A stretch of 64,000 nt of DNA from positions 2,103,501-2,167,500 of the forward strand of contig NZ_PHTY01000001.1 in the NCBI RefSeq assembly GCF_002813135.1, in the 5' to 3' direction. A model generated the notes under the pieces. That model was not told where the DNA came from. It ran no database searches and was given only the letters and a program-made list of their open reading frames with translations. This DNA comes from Ulvibacter sp. MAR_2010_11. GTDB taxonomy: Bacteria; Bacteroidota; Bacteroidia; Flavobacteriales; Flavobacteriaceae. Position 1 is the first letter of the stretch. Each line of letters begins with the position of its first letter. A program made the translations under genes and the position numbers. This document shows, one piece after another, positions 36,437 to 45,577 of this stretch.

Positions 36437-37417
36437 ATGAAGAAACATTACATATTCTTATCAATTCACAACATAACCTCGCTCACAAAAAGTTCAAAAT
36501 ATTCTTCGAATCTTAAACCATGTATGTTACTCATACTTTTATTGGCTTGTGGCTCATGGTCAATGTTTGGTCAAAATAGCAACCAGTCAAAGTACGGTCC
36601 GGTTTTAGGAAGCACAGCGCAAGTAGCGAATATAGGAAGCAGCAATCCGCAAATTGGAGATTGTGACACTACCGTGAAACATGAGAATTTGGACAACGGT
36701 CTTTATTTTGGCGGCTCTATAAATCATCGAATCGCAGTTGATATTGATGTTGCTCCACAGACTTTGCTTACAATTAACACCATTAATATTACGGCAGGAA
36801 GTTATCCCGAACCAACCTATTTTCATTTTAAGTTCTATAAGGATGAGAATGGTTTTCCCGGTGATTTAATTAGTGAGGTCACCAATTCGGCCATTACGGC
36901 CATGGACACTTTACATTTTATAAAGTTTGAGATTGGATATATAAGAGATGTTACAATAGTGCCGGAGACACCAATTGAGTTAAGCGGTGATATTTCTGAA
37001 AAATATTGGATGGAAGTAAGTACAGATGCCAAAGCCTGGAGTGTATCGCCCGATGCTTCAGATGTTATTGGGCTTCCGCTTATTTCCAGTGGAAATAATG
37101 AGCCTTGGTTTTATTGGGTGGATCTCGAGGCGCAATACCATCTTGATGCAGACTGTTCACCGATACTTGGAATAGGTGATGTGACCGGAAGTCGAATAGA
37201 TATAATTGTATATCCCAATCCTGTGAACGATCTATTAACCATAAAAGCTCCGATGGATACAGTGGAAACCGTGCAGTTGTATACTCTTACCGGGCAGAAA
37301 TTAATAGATGGCCAATTCAGAAATCAATTGGATTTATCTGAATACGACGCCGGGATTTATTTTTTGCAAATAAAATTAAAGAATGGTAAGGTGATATACA
37401 AACGAGTTTTAAAGTAA
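36437..37417 (+). CDS. T9SS cargo protein with C-terminal sorting domain
   Basis: A 326-aa secreted protein. The signal region is long (hydrophobic core MLLILLLACGSWSMFGQ near 30-46). The middle is a beta-rich domain (FHFKFYKDENGFPGDLI...) similar to domains in the next gene. The last 75 residues form a type A sorting domain: IIVYPNPVNDLLTIKAP, VQLYTLTGQKLIDGQ, YDAGIYFLQIKLKNGKVIYK. So it is exported by T9SS to the surface or medium. Function of the cargo part unknown. Confidence 0.88.
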   Translation: MKKHYIFLSIHNITSLTKSSKYSSNLKPCMLLILLLACGSWSMFGQNSNQSKYGPVLGSTAQVANIGSSNPQIGDCDTTVKHENLDNGLYFGGSINHRIAVDIDVAPQTLLTINTINITAGSYPEPTYFHFKFYKDENGFPGDLISEVTNSAITAMDTLHFIKFEIGYIRDVTIVPETPIELSGDISEKYWMEVSTDAKAWSVSPDASDVIGLPLISSGNNEPWFYWVDLEAQYHLDADCSPILGIGDVTGSRIDIIVYPNPVNDLLTIKAPMDTVETVQLYTLTGQKLIDGQFRNQLDLSEYDAGIYFLQIKLKNGKVIYKRVLK

Positions 37418-37644
37418 TTCATTCCAAATTTTTAATACAACACATTGAAGACAATATCAAAAAACAAGATCATCCCTCTTACATTCTGTATTCCTTATAT
37501 CAACCTGGTTTTAAGTTATCACGATCAGGTTTTAAGGACTGTTAAACGAAAAGGTCACTCAGGGATTATTTCCGAAAAAAAAAGGCTGTAGATCGATTGC
37601 CTAGTAATATGTTTAATATAAATTTTTAACCCACATCAGAGATT

Positions 37645-39030
37645 ATGAAAAGAATAGTACTATTTACCTTATTATTGATATCACATTTTAGCAAAGCACA
37701 AACGGCAAAGGATTTGTGTTCTTATGGAATTATAACAGAAAACAGCGGCAGCGGTGTAAACATAGAGACAGGCGGTGGCAACTGGGAATATGCCGGGGCA
37801 ACCGATTTTGACGTCCCATTTGGGACAATTTTTACGGCGACTCAGGTAAAGATGAACGTAGTTAAGGGGAGCTCCGACCTTTCTCACCTCAATCTAACTT
37901 TTTGGACCGAAGCATCAGGTTTTCCATTCGAAGTAATTCAGGATTTTCCAAACCTTGTACCTATAAGTCAGATAGAGATTTATGAAATAGACCCCGATTT
38001 GTCAGTATACGAAGTAACTATAGACCTGCCAAATTCGGTAACATTTGAAAGAGGTAAATACTTCATGCAAGCCGCAGGAGTGCCAGGCGGTCCCGGAGGA
38101 GTTTGGTGGGAAATAACAGATGGACTCAATCAGTCGGTCGGTGTTTTCGATTACATTTCTTTCGATCAAGGGATTACCTGGGAAGGTACTGGGTATGGAG
38201 ATTACGTGATGACAATTCTCGGCGATTGCATAGAGAGTGGGGAAGAATTTCCATATACAGGAGCGCCTTGTGAACAAGGTGATGTAACTAATGGCCATGA
38301 AGAAGGTGCCGACTTACTCACCTATAGAGTAGTGGATGATTTTATTGTTGAAGCGAATACAATTTTCACCTTAGCCCATTTCGATTTGTTTGTAATGAGT
38401 ATGGGGCCGGGTATCAATAACGCTACAATTAAAATTAGAAGTTCTATTAACGACGCTCCGGGAGATGTGCTACATACTTTTGAGCAGTTGGGACCTACAC
38501 AAGAACAATTTTTCGACTATTGGCCTTGGAGTGGTGTTCCACCTTTTATCCCTGTACTGAAACTTTATTTCGATTTCGACTCCCCGGTTTCATTAACTGA
38601 AGGGCGTTATTTTATTGAAATAGTTCCGCATGTATATGCAACCGATGCTTTTCTATGGGAGGGAACTTCTCAGGGCGGAACAGGAGGATATTCATACACT
38701 TCTTTCGACAATGGAAATTCGTGGGTAATGAATGAGGGTTACCATCAGGTATTTACCGTAGGCGGCTATTGTGAATCACTTTTGGGTGTTGTTGATAATG
38801 ACATCGAAAACATGGTTATCTATCCCTTACCTGCCGAAGACTTTATATCGATTAAGGGGTATGAGGATATAAAATCGGTAAATATCTACGATTTATCGGG
38901 TAAACTTATAGGTGCAATCTCCCAATCTAACGGAAGATGGGATGTTAGTACAATCGCTTCAGGAACCTATTTGCTGAAAATAGTTCTAGAGAATGAACAG
39001 ACTAAAACCTTTAAGATTGTAAAAAAATAG
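37645..39030 (+). CDS. T9SS cargo protein with two related beta domains
   Basis: A 461-aa secreted protein: signal peptide (about 1-18, ...SHFSKA), two copies of a beta-sandwich domain of about 170 residues each (about 20-200 and 205-385; both end in F.DY.SFD.G..W or Y.SFDNGNSW blocks) and a type A sorting domain (MVIYPLPAEDFISIKGY, VNIYDLSGKLIGAI, ASGTYLLKIVLEN). The repeated domain resembles that of the preceding gene, suggesting local duplication. A 227-bp gap without clear signals separates them. Confidence 0.88.
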   Translation: MKRIVLFTLLLISHFSKAQTAKDLCSYGIITENSGSGVNIETGGGNWEYAGATDFDVPFGTIFTATQVKMNVVKGSSDLSHLNLTFWTEASGFPFEVIQDFPNLVPISQIEIYEIDPDLSVYEVTIDLPNSVTFERGKYFMQAAGVPGGPGGVWWEITDGLNQSVGVFDYISFDQGITWEGTGYGDYVMTILGDCIESGEEFPYTGAPCEQGDVTNGHEEGADLLTYRVVDDFIVEANTIFTLAHFDLFVMSMGPGINNATIKIRSSINDAPGDVLHTFEQLGPTQEQFFDYWPWSGVPPFIPVLKLYFDFDSPVSLTEGRYFIEIVPHVYATDAFLWEGTSQGGTGGYSYTSFDNGNSWVMNEGYHQVFTVGGYCESLLGVVDNDIENMVIYPLPAEDFISIKGYEDIKSVNIYDLSGKLIGAISQSNGRWDVSTIASGTYLLKIVLENEQTKTFKIVKK

Positions 39031-39062
39031 TATCATAATAATCAATAACTAAACAACTTAAA

Positions 39063-40550
39063 ATGAGAAATAGAATAGCAATATTCAGTTTGTTCCTTTT
39101 TTGCTTCACAACAATTAAGGCACAATTTAGCGAAACAGAAAAAATTGTTAGCGGCAACCGAGAAGATCGAGCCGAATACGGTACAGGCGTAGATATTATG
39201 GATGGATATGCCATAGTGGGAGCACCCAGAGAAACGTTCGCTTCAGGCGCTGCATATATTTATGAGAAAAATGGTGCCGGAGAATGGCAATTACTACAGA
39301 CGCTTACCGCCTTCGATCCAAATTTCGGAGCTGAATACGGTGGTACTGTAAAGATTTCAGAAGAACGCGTAATTGTTTCAGCGGGCAGAGCCGATGTGGA
39401 TGGAATTTTCAGAACGGGTGCCATTTATATTTACGAAAATGACGGGTCGAATTCCTGGGAGTACACTCATAAAATAGTGGCCAGTGATTATGCTCAGGAT
39501 GACAAATTGGGGATGAACCATACCACCTTAGATTTTCAAGGCGATACCATTGTATGTGGTGCTCCCGGTGATGATAATTGGACGGGAAGTTTTTACATCT
39601 TTGAAAAGGAGGGCGGAAACTGGATCGAAAAGCAAAAGGTCTTGAGTCCTAATCCCTCGGCGTTTGATGTATTTGGAATTGGTGTCGCTATCTATGGAGA
39701 TTATATCATAGCCGGTGCCAGTGAAGAAGACGGCTTAAGAGGAGCCGCTCATATATATAAAAAAGATAGCAATGGCGATTGGAGTCACATTCAGAAAATA
39801 TCGGCTTCCGATGGTCAGCCACAAGACTATTTTGGAAATTCATTGGCTTTCGAGGGAGAAATTCTTGTAGTGGGAGCGTATGGTTCCAATGCATATTCCG
39901 GCTCTGCTTATATTTTTGAAATGGATAGCAACGGGGTCTGGAATGAAGTGCAAAAAATTGAAGGCACTGCACCAATTCCAAATGCGCATTATAGCTATTC
40001 AATGGAATTGGAAGGGGATTATTTGGCAGTTGGTTCTCCCCATGTTGGCACAACCGAATTAGGTGAAGTGCATTTTTATAAACGTAATTCTTCCGGTGTT
40101 TGGGAAATGATTCAGCACATTCAGGCTACAGATATCGCCTTAGACGATTATTTTGGTTGGTGTTTAGCCCTTACTAATAATCAGCTTATTGTGGGAGCCC
40201 CTTTCGAAGATCATGACGAGAACGGTGAGAACGAGATAGATCGAGCAGGTTCAGCCTATATCTTTCAGGATCCTTCAATCTTAGGGGGAGGGGAGTATAT
40301 ACCGGTTTCCAATATGTTCAGTTTGTTTCCGGTTCCTGCAATTAATGCTGTTACACTCGATTCAGGCAGTAATACCCTATCCGAATTTCAGATTATCAAC
40401 GAGCTGGGGATTCGAATAAAGCAGGTTCAGGGCGACTTCACAGGGAAGACTCCAATCGATATTTCATCTTTGGCTGAAGGCGTCTATATTTTGAAAGGCA
40501 CCGATACCAAAGGAAATTCGAGCACTCAAAAATTTATAAAACTGAAGTAA
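39063..40550 (+). CDS. T9SS cargo protein with FG-GAP-like propeller repeats
   Basis: A 495-aa secreted protein: signal peptide (about 1-19, ...TTIKAQ), about seven beta-propeller blades of roughly 50 residues with the pattern IVGAP...G.AYIYEK...G.W...QKI.ASD (FG-GAP/integrin-alpha-like), and a type A sorting domain (MFSLFPVPAINAVTLDSG, GVYILKGTDTKGN). It starts 32 bp after the previous cargo gene and ends at a strong terminator. Probably a surface binding protein. Confidence 0.9.
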   Translation: MRNRIAIFSLFLFCFTTIKAQFSETEKIVSGNREDRAEYGTGVDIMDGYAIVGAPRETFASGAAYIYEKNGAGEWQLLQTLTAFDPNFGAEYGGTVKISEERVIVSAGRADVDGIFRTGAIYIYENDGSNSWEYTHKIVASDYAQDDKLGMNHTTLDFQGDTIVCGAPGDDNWTGSFYIFEKEGGNWIEKQKVLSPNPSAFDVFGIGVAIYGDYIIAGASEEDGLRGAAHIYKKDSNGDWSHIQKISASDGQPQDYFGNSLAFEGEILVVGAYGSNAYSGSAYIFEMDSNGVWNEVQKIEGTAPIPNAHYSYSMELEGDYLAVGSPHVGTTELGEVHFYKRNSSGVWEMIQHIQATDIALDDYFGWCLALTNNQLIVGAPFEDHDENGENEIDRAGSAYIFQDPSILGGGEYIPVSNMFSLFPVPAINAVTLDSGSNTLSEFQIINELGIRIKQVQGDFTGKTPIDISSLAEGVYILKGTDTKGNSSTQKFIKLK

Positions 40551-40586
40551 GTAGTAGTTAAATTGGGTTCATTTTAGCTAGGTCGA

Positions 40587-40618
40587 AAACATCTCCGTAA
40601 AGGGGATGTTTTTTTTTT
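40587..40618. terminator. bidirectional intrinsic terminator
   Basis: Stem AAAACATCTCC / GGGGATGTTTT followed by T10, between the convergent T9SS gene and the LuxR-type gene, whose stop codon lies inside the T tract. Confidence 0.88.
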
Positions 40619-41420
40619 AGTTTAAAAACGAAGCATTAATTTCAATTAAATACTTGTACAGTTGGACGCTGTCACCAATTCCCATTTTTTTTGATATACG
40701 CTCACGTCTTTTCCGTGATGCTTCAGAAGTAATGTTTAGGATGGAGGCTATTTCTTTTGAAGTTAAATTCATATAGACATACGAGAGATAGCGCATATCG
40801 TTGGCATTCAATTTGGGATGTCGCTGCTTTAGGGCTGCCAAATACATGGGATTGACATCTTCGAAGTGTTTCAGAAATTGTTCAGATCCGGTATCAGTTT
40901 TAAGAACAAATTTTAAATTGTGGATTTCTTCTTTTATTCTATTGTGATCTCTTATTATCGGAGTAGCAGAAAGGGATTCCAAAAAACCTTCAAATAAATT
41001 ATTTCGCTCCGACACATACAACGATTTGGCCGAAAGGCTTCTGTTTTTCTGATCTATTTCTGAAACTAATCTCTCTTTTTCAAGCTGTGCTTTTTTAATT
41101 TTAAGCTCCAACTGTATATTCAGTTTCTTACATTCCTGCTTTAAAGCTTCCAGTTCAGAAGTGGTTTTCTGTTTATAATAATGATGACCCAACTTCTGAT
41201 CTTTGTACTTTACTACGAAATGTGTAACAAGAAATGCAAGAATAACAAAGAATAAACAACCAATACCCAAAATGCTGTAAGCAATCAATTTATCAATTAC
41301 CAATACATCCACATCCTGTTCCAGTTGTAACTGTCTTATGGAAATTGTAAAAGGGATATTTGCAAGATTACTCTTGACGGGGATGTGATTTAGAATTAAT
41401 TCAAATATTTGGAGCATCAC
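40617..41420 (-). CDS. membrane-anchored LuxR-type transcriptional regulator
   Basis: A 267-aa protein: short N-terminal region, one membrane helix (about 47-68, LIAYSILGIGCLFFVILAFL), a coiled coil (about 85-135, ELEALKQECKKLNIQLELK) and a C-terminal LuxR/GerE helix-turn-helix (LNANDMRYLSYVYMNLTSKE and IASILNITSEASRKRRERIS). Bacteroidota often carry this layout with a TPR or propeller sensor in front; here the sensor part is nearly absent. It faces the T9SS cluster and may regulate it. The region 41421-41645 upstream holds a TGTCGCA-type site. Confidence 0.85.
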   Translation of the reverse strand: MMLQIFELILNHIPVKSNLANIPFTISIRQLQLEQDVDVLVIDKLIAYSILGIGCLFFVILAFLVTHFVVKYKDQKLGHHYYKQKTTSELEALKQECKKLNIQLELKIKKAQLEKERLVSEIDQKNRSLSAKSLYVSERNNLFEGFLESLSATPIIRDHNRIKEEIHNLKFVLKTDTGSEQFLKHFEDVNPMYLAALKQRHPKLNANDMRYLSYVYMNLTSKEIASILNITSEASRKRRERISKKMGIGDSVQLYKYLIEINASFLN

Positions 41421-41546
41421 TTTTACACTATTATTGAATCGAACTTTACCTAGTTGCTCAAATAAATATTCTTTCTGCCGGTTTTTTAACAGAATGGTAA
41501 ATATGAAAAATCGGGAATCGAATTTAAGACGATCAACGGGAAAAAA

Positions 41547-41573
41547 TGCGACAAATTATGGGTAAAAATGACA
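41547..41573 (-). promoter_or_regulatory. possible operator: TGTCGCA/TGTCATT direct repeat
   Basis: Read on the minus strand: TGTCATTTTTACCCATAATT then TGTCGCATTTTTTCCCGTTG, half-sites 20 bp apart, about 127-153 bp before the start of the LuxR-type gene. Resembles the pair at 36336-36363 in front of the T9SS genes. Confidence 0.4.
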
Positions 41574-41645
41574 AATAGGTCTCAATTTCTGCAGGCGCTT
41601 ATTGAGACCTTTTTTAACTTGAAAAAATGATGATTCTATGGCGAT

Positions 41646-42353
41646 TTACTGAGGAGAAAGAAAGTTTGTCTTATAGATTAAACTGTCCTTTGTGTCTCTA
41701 ACCATGATTCCAACAAACTCTTCTTTATTCTGAAAAAACGGATTATTGGCATTGGCTCTACCTATTAACAAATAACCCTCATTATATGCAATTCTTATAA
41801 ATTTAGAACCGTCCTCTAGAATAACGGAATGCAAACCCTCGCCTCCTTCGTCATCGAGTCCGAAGCCGGTTCGGTATTTTTGGTTTTCGAAAAGTTTATT
41901 GAGTCCGGCACCGCCTCGCTCATAACCCAAATCATCATTCCATACCATTCCGGTGATCTCTGCGATTCGCTTTCCAGTATTAGGGTCTGTAAGGTTTTCT
42001 CCCAAAACTACCTTGTCAAAGCCTTCTTTATTTAAGACAATTATTCCATTGGTTCCGTGGTGATAATTATTATAAGCCTTCATGTATTCTTCACCGTATT
42101 TAACTCCCCAGTATTTTCTAACCTTCGACGTATCGGTTCGGACTCTGTCATAAGAAAAAGGAATAGGGGCTCCAATAAGAATACGATCGGTATTGTCACT
42201 GTCATGTATTACAATACCTTCTGCCCGTATAATTTTTTGATTGGATAATTGATATACCGAAATAACAAGACCAATGAGAACTAAACTTGAAAAAATCATA
42301 TACAATAGGAAGATTGTCCTCCATTTTTTCGAATCATGCGCTGCATTTTCCAT
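41646..42353 (-). CDS. hypothetical single-pass membrane protein
   Basis: A 235-aa protein: one N-terminal membrane helix (about 13-34, TIFLLYMIFSSLVLIGLVIS) followed by a beta-rich external domain with repeated Asp/Gly motifs (GIVIHDSDNTDRILIGAP, GIIVLNKEGFDKVVLGENL). I do not recognise a named family. The two quoted segments look like internal repeats. Stands alone on the minus strand. Confidence 0.75.
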   Translation of the reverse strand: MENAAHDSKKWRTIFLLYMIFSSLVLIGLVISVYQLSNQKIIRAEGIVIHDSDNTDRILIGAPIPFSYDRVRTDTSKVRKYWGVKYGEEYMKAYNNYHHGTNGIIVLNKEGFDKVVLGENLTDPNTGKRIAEITGMVWNDDLGYERGGAGLNKLFENQKYRTGFGLDDEGGEGLHSVILEDGSKFIRIAYNEGYLLIGRANANNPFFQNKEEFVGIMVRDTKDSLIYKTNFLSPQ

Positions 42354-42408
42354 ATAAATAATTTAAACTGAAAATTTATTTATTAATTCCCCGAAGATAT
42401 TTGAGCTA

Positions 42409-42714
42409 TTAAAATCCTTCCATTATTACGGCATTGTACTGTCCTGCGGAATGCCGAAGCATTTTCAATTCCATGTATTCTTCAGAATCATACCATTTGT
42501 TTGCTAGTTCATAGCTTGGAAACTCGATCATGACCAAATAATGTGGCTTCCAGTTTCCTTCAATATGTCGTAATGGTCCGCCAATTACTGTATAGGTTCC
42601 ATTGTATTTTTCAACTATAGGAAACACTTTTTGTTTGTATTCTTCAAGTTTATTTACATCTTCGATGCTTACGTTGTCGAATAAACAATACCCGGGTTTT
42701 GACTTTGAATTCAT
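42409..42714 (-). CDS. DUF1330 family protein
   Basis: A 101-aa ferredoxin-like alpha-beta protein of the DUF1330 family: GYCLFDNVSIEDVNKLEEYK, YNGTYTVIGGP, IEFPSYELANKWYDSEEY. Function of the family is unknown. The frame is open to 42765, but the ATG at 42714 (MNSKSKPGYCLFD) gives the family-like N-terminus; the extra 17 codons look non-coding. Confidence 0.88.
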   Translation of the reverse strand: MNSKSKPGYCLFDNVSIEDVNKLEEYKQKVFPIVEKYNGTYTVIGGPLRHIEGNWKPHYLVMIEFPSYELANKWYDSEEYMELKMLRHSAGQYNAVIMEGF

Positions 42715-42876
42715 AATTATATGTTTAAAAATTTTGAGTTCAAAAATAGATTTCAATGAATTCAAAAAACTTAATCTTGAATAAGAAATTAAGTATCTAT
42801 TTCTAGAATAGCGCTGGTTTATTGCATAAAACGCATCGACCGAGAAGCGTTTAAAGTTTTATAACACAGGCAGGTG

Positions 42877-43443
42877 CTAAAAATTTACGGTGTTCAACAC
42901 TTCTCCCTCTACAGCAGTAACCAATCGCTCCATTTCTATTTCGAGTTTGCGCATTTCGATTGTGTTGACGATGCTTCCTGTGGTGGTATCAAAATTTTCA
43001 TTAAAATTCCCCAGGGAAAAACTTCCCACAATTTGAGCCCCAAATCTTGGTAAAATGGATTCCAAAATTTTTAAACCAAATTGTCCGCCATAACCTCCAT
43101 TTGAAGTGCTAAGCAACAATGCTGGCCTATCCCGAAAAATATTCCGATCTACACGTGACAACCAGTCGATAGTATTTTTAAAAAATGCCGGAAGTAATCC
43201 GTTGTGTTCAGGGGATGCAATGATAAACCCATTCGCCTCTTTAAAGAGCGCATGCAGTTGTACTATTGGTGCGGGAATACCCTCTGCTCTTTCTAAGTCT
43301 TCGCTATATAGCGGTACTGTAAAGTTGTTGAGATTGATGATTTCCGCCATCCCTTCAGGTAGTTTTGAGGCTGTATAAAGACTCAATTGCCTGTTAATGG
43401 AATTGCTGCTATTGCTTCCGGTAAATACGATTATTTTTTTCAT
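42877..43443 (-). CDS. NADPH-dependent FMN reductase family protein
   Basis: A 188-aa flavodoxin-fold protein: KKIIVFTGSNSSNSINRQLS for phosphate binding of FMN, SPEHNGLLPAFFKNTIDWLS typical of the family, and STSNGGYGGQ. Reduces flavin or quinones with NADPH. The frame opens at 43473 but the ATG at 43443 gives the canonical start. Upstream is a Crp/Fnr-like gene in the same direction. Confidence 0.9.
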   Translation of the reverse strand: MKKIIVFTGSNSSNSINRQLSLYTASKLPEGMAEIINLNNFTVPLYSEDLERAEGIPAPIVQLHALFKEANGFIIASPEHNGLLPAFFKNTIDWLSRVDRNIFRDRPALLLSTSNGGYGGQFGLKILESILPRFGAQIVGSFSLGNFNENFDTTTGSIVNTIEMRKLEIEMERLVTAVEGEVLNTVNF

Positions 43444-43519
43444 TTGTACTATTCTATTTTTAGATATGTACAAAATTCATCTATCGCTTCCGCAAAAAAG
43501 ATAAGCTAGATTAAGAAGG

Positions 43520-44104
43520 CTATCGGTATATCAATTTTTTTCGAAGGGCACTTAAAAATTCGGGAGTAATATTCAGATAAGAAGCAATCATATATTGTGG
43601 AAACCGTTGTTCAAGTTGTTTGTATTTTGATATGAAATTTAAATATTGCTCCTCAGCAGACTCACTCATGCTATTTATGGTTCGCTCTTGCAAGGAAGTA
43701 TATCCCCGTTGAATCTTTAATCGAAAAAATCGTTCCATCACAGGGACAGTCGTGTACAAGTTCTCCAAATCTTCGCGGTGAATCTGCAATACAACACTAG
43801 GTTCAACAGCCTGAATATAATGCTTTGCAGGCGTTTGGGTAAGATAACTGAAGAGGTCATTAATCCACCAGTTTTCTATTCCTAACTGCAGAATGTGATC
43901 CTTGCCTTGTTCGTCCATATAGTAACTCCTTAATGCACCTTGAGCAATAAACCGCATATGACAAGAGATTTCATCCTTTTGGAGAAGGAACTCCTTTTTT
44001 ATTAATTTTTTCTCACTGAATTTTTCTACAATTTTTGCTTCATCCGCTTCGGTGAGGGATACTAATTCCTTTATATTAGCTATTAACGAGCCGTTGTATG
44101 TCAT
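43520..44104 (-). CDS. Crp/Fnr-like transcriptional regulator
   Basis: A 194-aa protein with an N-terminal cyclic-nucleotide-binding fold (FLLQKDEISCHMRFIAQGAL, EQGKDHILQLGIENWWIND) and a C-terminal winged helix (YMIASYLNITPEFLSALRKK). The effector residues of true CRP are not evident. This short group is abundant in Bacteroidota, often next to an oxidoreductase it may control; here the FMN reductase gene lies 77 bp downstream. Confidence 0.88.
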   Translation of the reverse strand: MTYNGSLIANIKELVSLTEADEAKIVEKFSEKKLIKKEFLLQKDEISCHMRFIAQGALRSYYMDEQGKDHILQLGIENWWINDLFSYLTQTPAKHYIQAVEPSVVLQIHREDLENLYTTVPVMERFFRLKIQRGYTSLQERTINSMSESAEEQYLNFISKYKQLEQRFPQYMIASYLNITPEFLSALRKKLIYR

Positions 44105-44432
44105 AATTTAAATCTTTGGAGGTAAGCATAACACAAACAAATTTTTAATCACCATAAAACTATTAAAAGTATCAATTGTAATCGATTATATGCTAAATAT
44201 CTTTTTAAAAGTTAAAACTCTGTAATTCATCGCATTAAATAATTCGTAGGACATGATTAATCTTTGCAAATTTTAACGCTTTCCTCTTCAAAATTTAACA
44301 ATAATGAAGAAAGTTTACGTTATAAAAGAGCGGATATGTTACAAATTAACAATTTTTACGATTTTTAAAATTTAACAATATCGGTTCATTAGAATATGTA
44401 CATTTGCCATGTTTTAAACCCCTAACAATCAA
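44105..44432. other. AT-rich divergent intergenic region
   Basis: A 328-bp gap between divergent genes with no open frame worth calling. TACATTTG at 44399-44406, 27 bp before the start codon of the serine hydrolase, fits a -7 box; no TTG is found at the exact -33 spacing. Several ATTTAACAAT-type repeats are present (TTTAACAATAATG, TTAACAATTTTT, TTTAACAATATC). Confidence 0.5.
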
Positions 44433-45350
44433 ATGAAAAGAAGCCTTTTTCCTTTCTTATTACTGATGCTTTTTGCAGGAACGCTTCTTGCTCAAAATCA
44501 GTTGCCTATTAAAATTGCCGACTCCAAAATTCAACCTTTGCAGGATCTTGTAGATTTAGATTTACAGTCTAATCTTGAAAAGGAATTAAAAAGCAATCCG
44601 CAGTGGAAAAAATTAATGTCCCAAAAGAAAATGGCGGTGGGAGTAGTAGACCTTAGCGATCCCGACAATGTAAAGTTTGCCAGAATTAATGGGAATCACA
44701 TGATGTATGCTGCCAGTTTGCCAAAGATTGCGATTTTATTAACTGCCATGGATGCTATCGATAGTGGCGACTTAGTTGAAACCGCTGAGGTTAAGGCTGA
44801 TATGCGAATAATGATTAGTAAGTCGAGCAATTCAGCTGCTACCAGAATGATAGACCGTGTGGGCTATGAAAGAATAGGATCTGTTATGACCAATCCTAAG
44901 TACGAATTTTATAACGAAGAAACCGGAGGTGGTTTATGGGTTGGAAAACGATACGGCGGCGGAGGCGATACTAACAGAGAGCCTATTAAAAATTTAAGTC
45001 ATGCTGCATCTGTAACGCAGGTTTGCAGATTCTATTATCTTTTGGCCAATGGTAAGTTGGTAAACGAAAACAGGTCTAAGCAAATGCTCAAAATTTTAGA
45101 AAACCCCGAACTACATCACAAGTTTGTTAATACACTGGAGAAAATTGCTCCTGCTGCTCGATTGTTTCGTAAATCGGGATCCTGGAAGAACTTTCATTCA
45201 GATTCTATCTTAGTTTGGGGTAAGGAACCAAACAGACGTTATATATTAGTTGCATTGATAGATGATCCTAACGGTGAAAACATCATTAGAAGTCTGGTAA
45301 AACCTGTGGAAAGAGCTTTAAATAATCCCACTTTAGTAAGCACACGATAA
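44433..45350 (+). CDS. exported serine hydrolase, class A beta-lactamase-like fold
   Basis: A 305-aa exported protein (signal peptide about 1-20, ...GTLLA). The three active-site elements of the penicillin-binding/beta-lactamase superfamily are present: SLPK at 95-98 (Ser nucleophile, Lys), SSN at 131-133, and KSG in FRKSGSW. The class A Glu166 loop is not obvious. More likely a peptidase or amidase on the cell wall than a resistance enzyme. Ends at a good terminator and is followed by the transporter-HEAT gene. Confidence 0.88.
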   Translation: MKRSLFPFLLLMLFAGTLLAQNQLPIKIADSKIQPLQDLVDLDLQSNLEKELKSNPQWKKLMSQKKMAVGVVDLSDPDNVKFARINGNHMMYAASLPKIAILLTAMDAIDSGDLVETAEVKADMRIMISKSSNSAATRMIDRVGYERIGSVMTNPKYEFYNEETGGGLWVGKRYGGGGDTNREPIKNLSHAASVTQVCRFYYLLANGKLVNENRSKQMLKILENPELHHKFVNTLEKIAPAARLFRKSGSWKNFHSDSILVWGKEPNRRYILVALIDDPNGENIIRSLVKPVERALNNPTLVSTR

Positions 45351-45400
45351 AGAAAATTTCAACAAAAAACATAAAAGTTAGTTATCTAATTAATTGCTGA

Positions 45401-45427
45401 AAAGGAGATGTTATATCTCCTTTTTTT
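45401..45427 (+). terminator. terminator after serine hydrolase gene
   Basis: Stem AAAGGAGAT / ATCTCCTTT with a short loop (GTTAT) and T7, 51 bp after the stop. The remaining 150 bp before 45578 show no clear promoter. Confidence 0.85.
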
Positions 45428-45577
45428 AGTTTTATAAGGTTGTTCTCAATTTGTAAATTACAGTATCTTTATCGTATAATAAAAGGCGGTACTTCCATTT
45501 AAATATATTATTCCATAGAAAGGAATTATAGATTGAAACGTTTTTGAAGTAAACAAAACAGCTAATCCACTATTTGA

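Noticed and set aside
44433-45350. Class A beta-lactamase resistance gene
   Set aside because: SxxK, SxN and KSG are there, but the omega-loop ExxLN motif is not recognised, and similar proteins are common cell-wall serine hydrolases.
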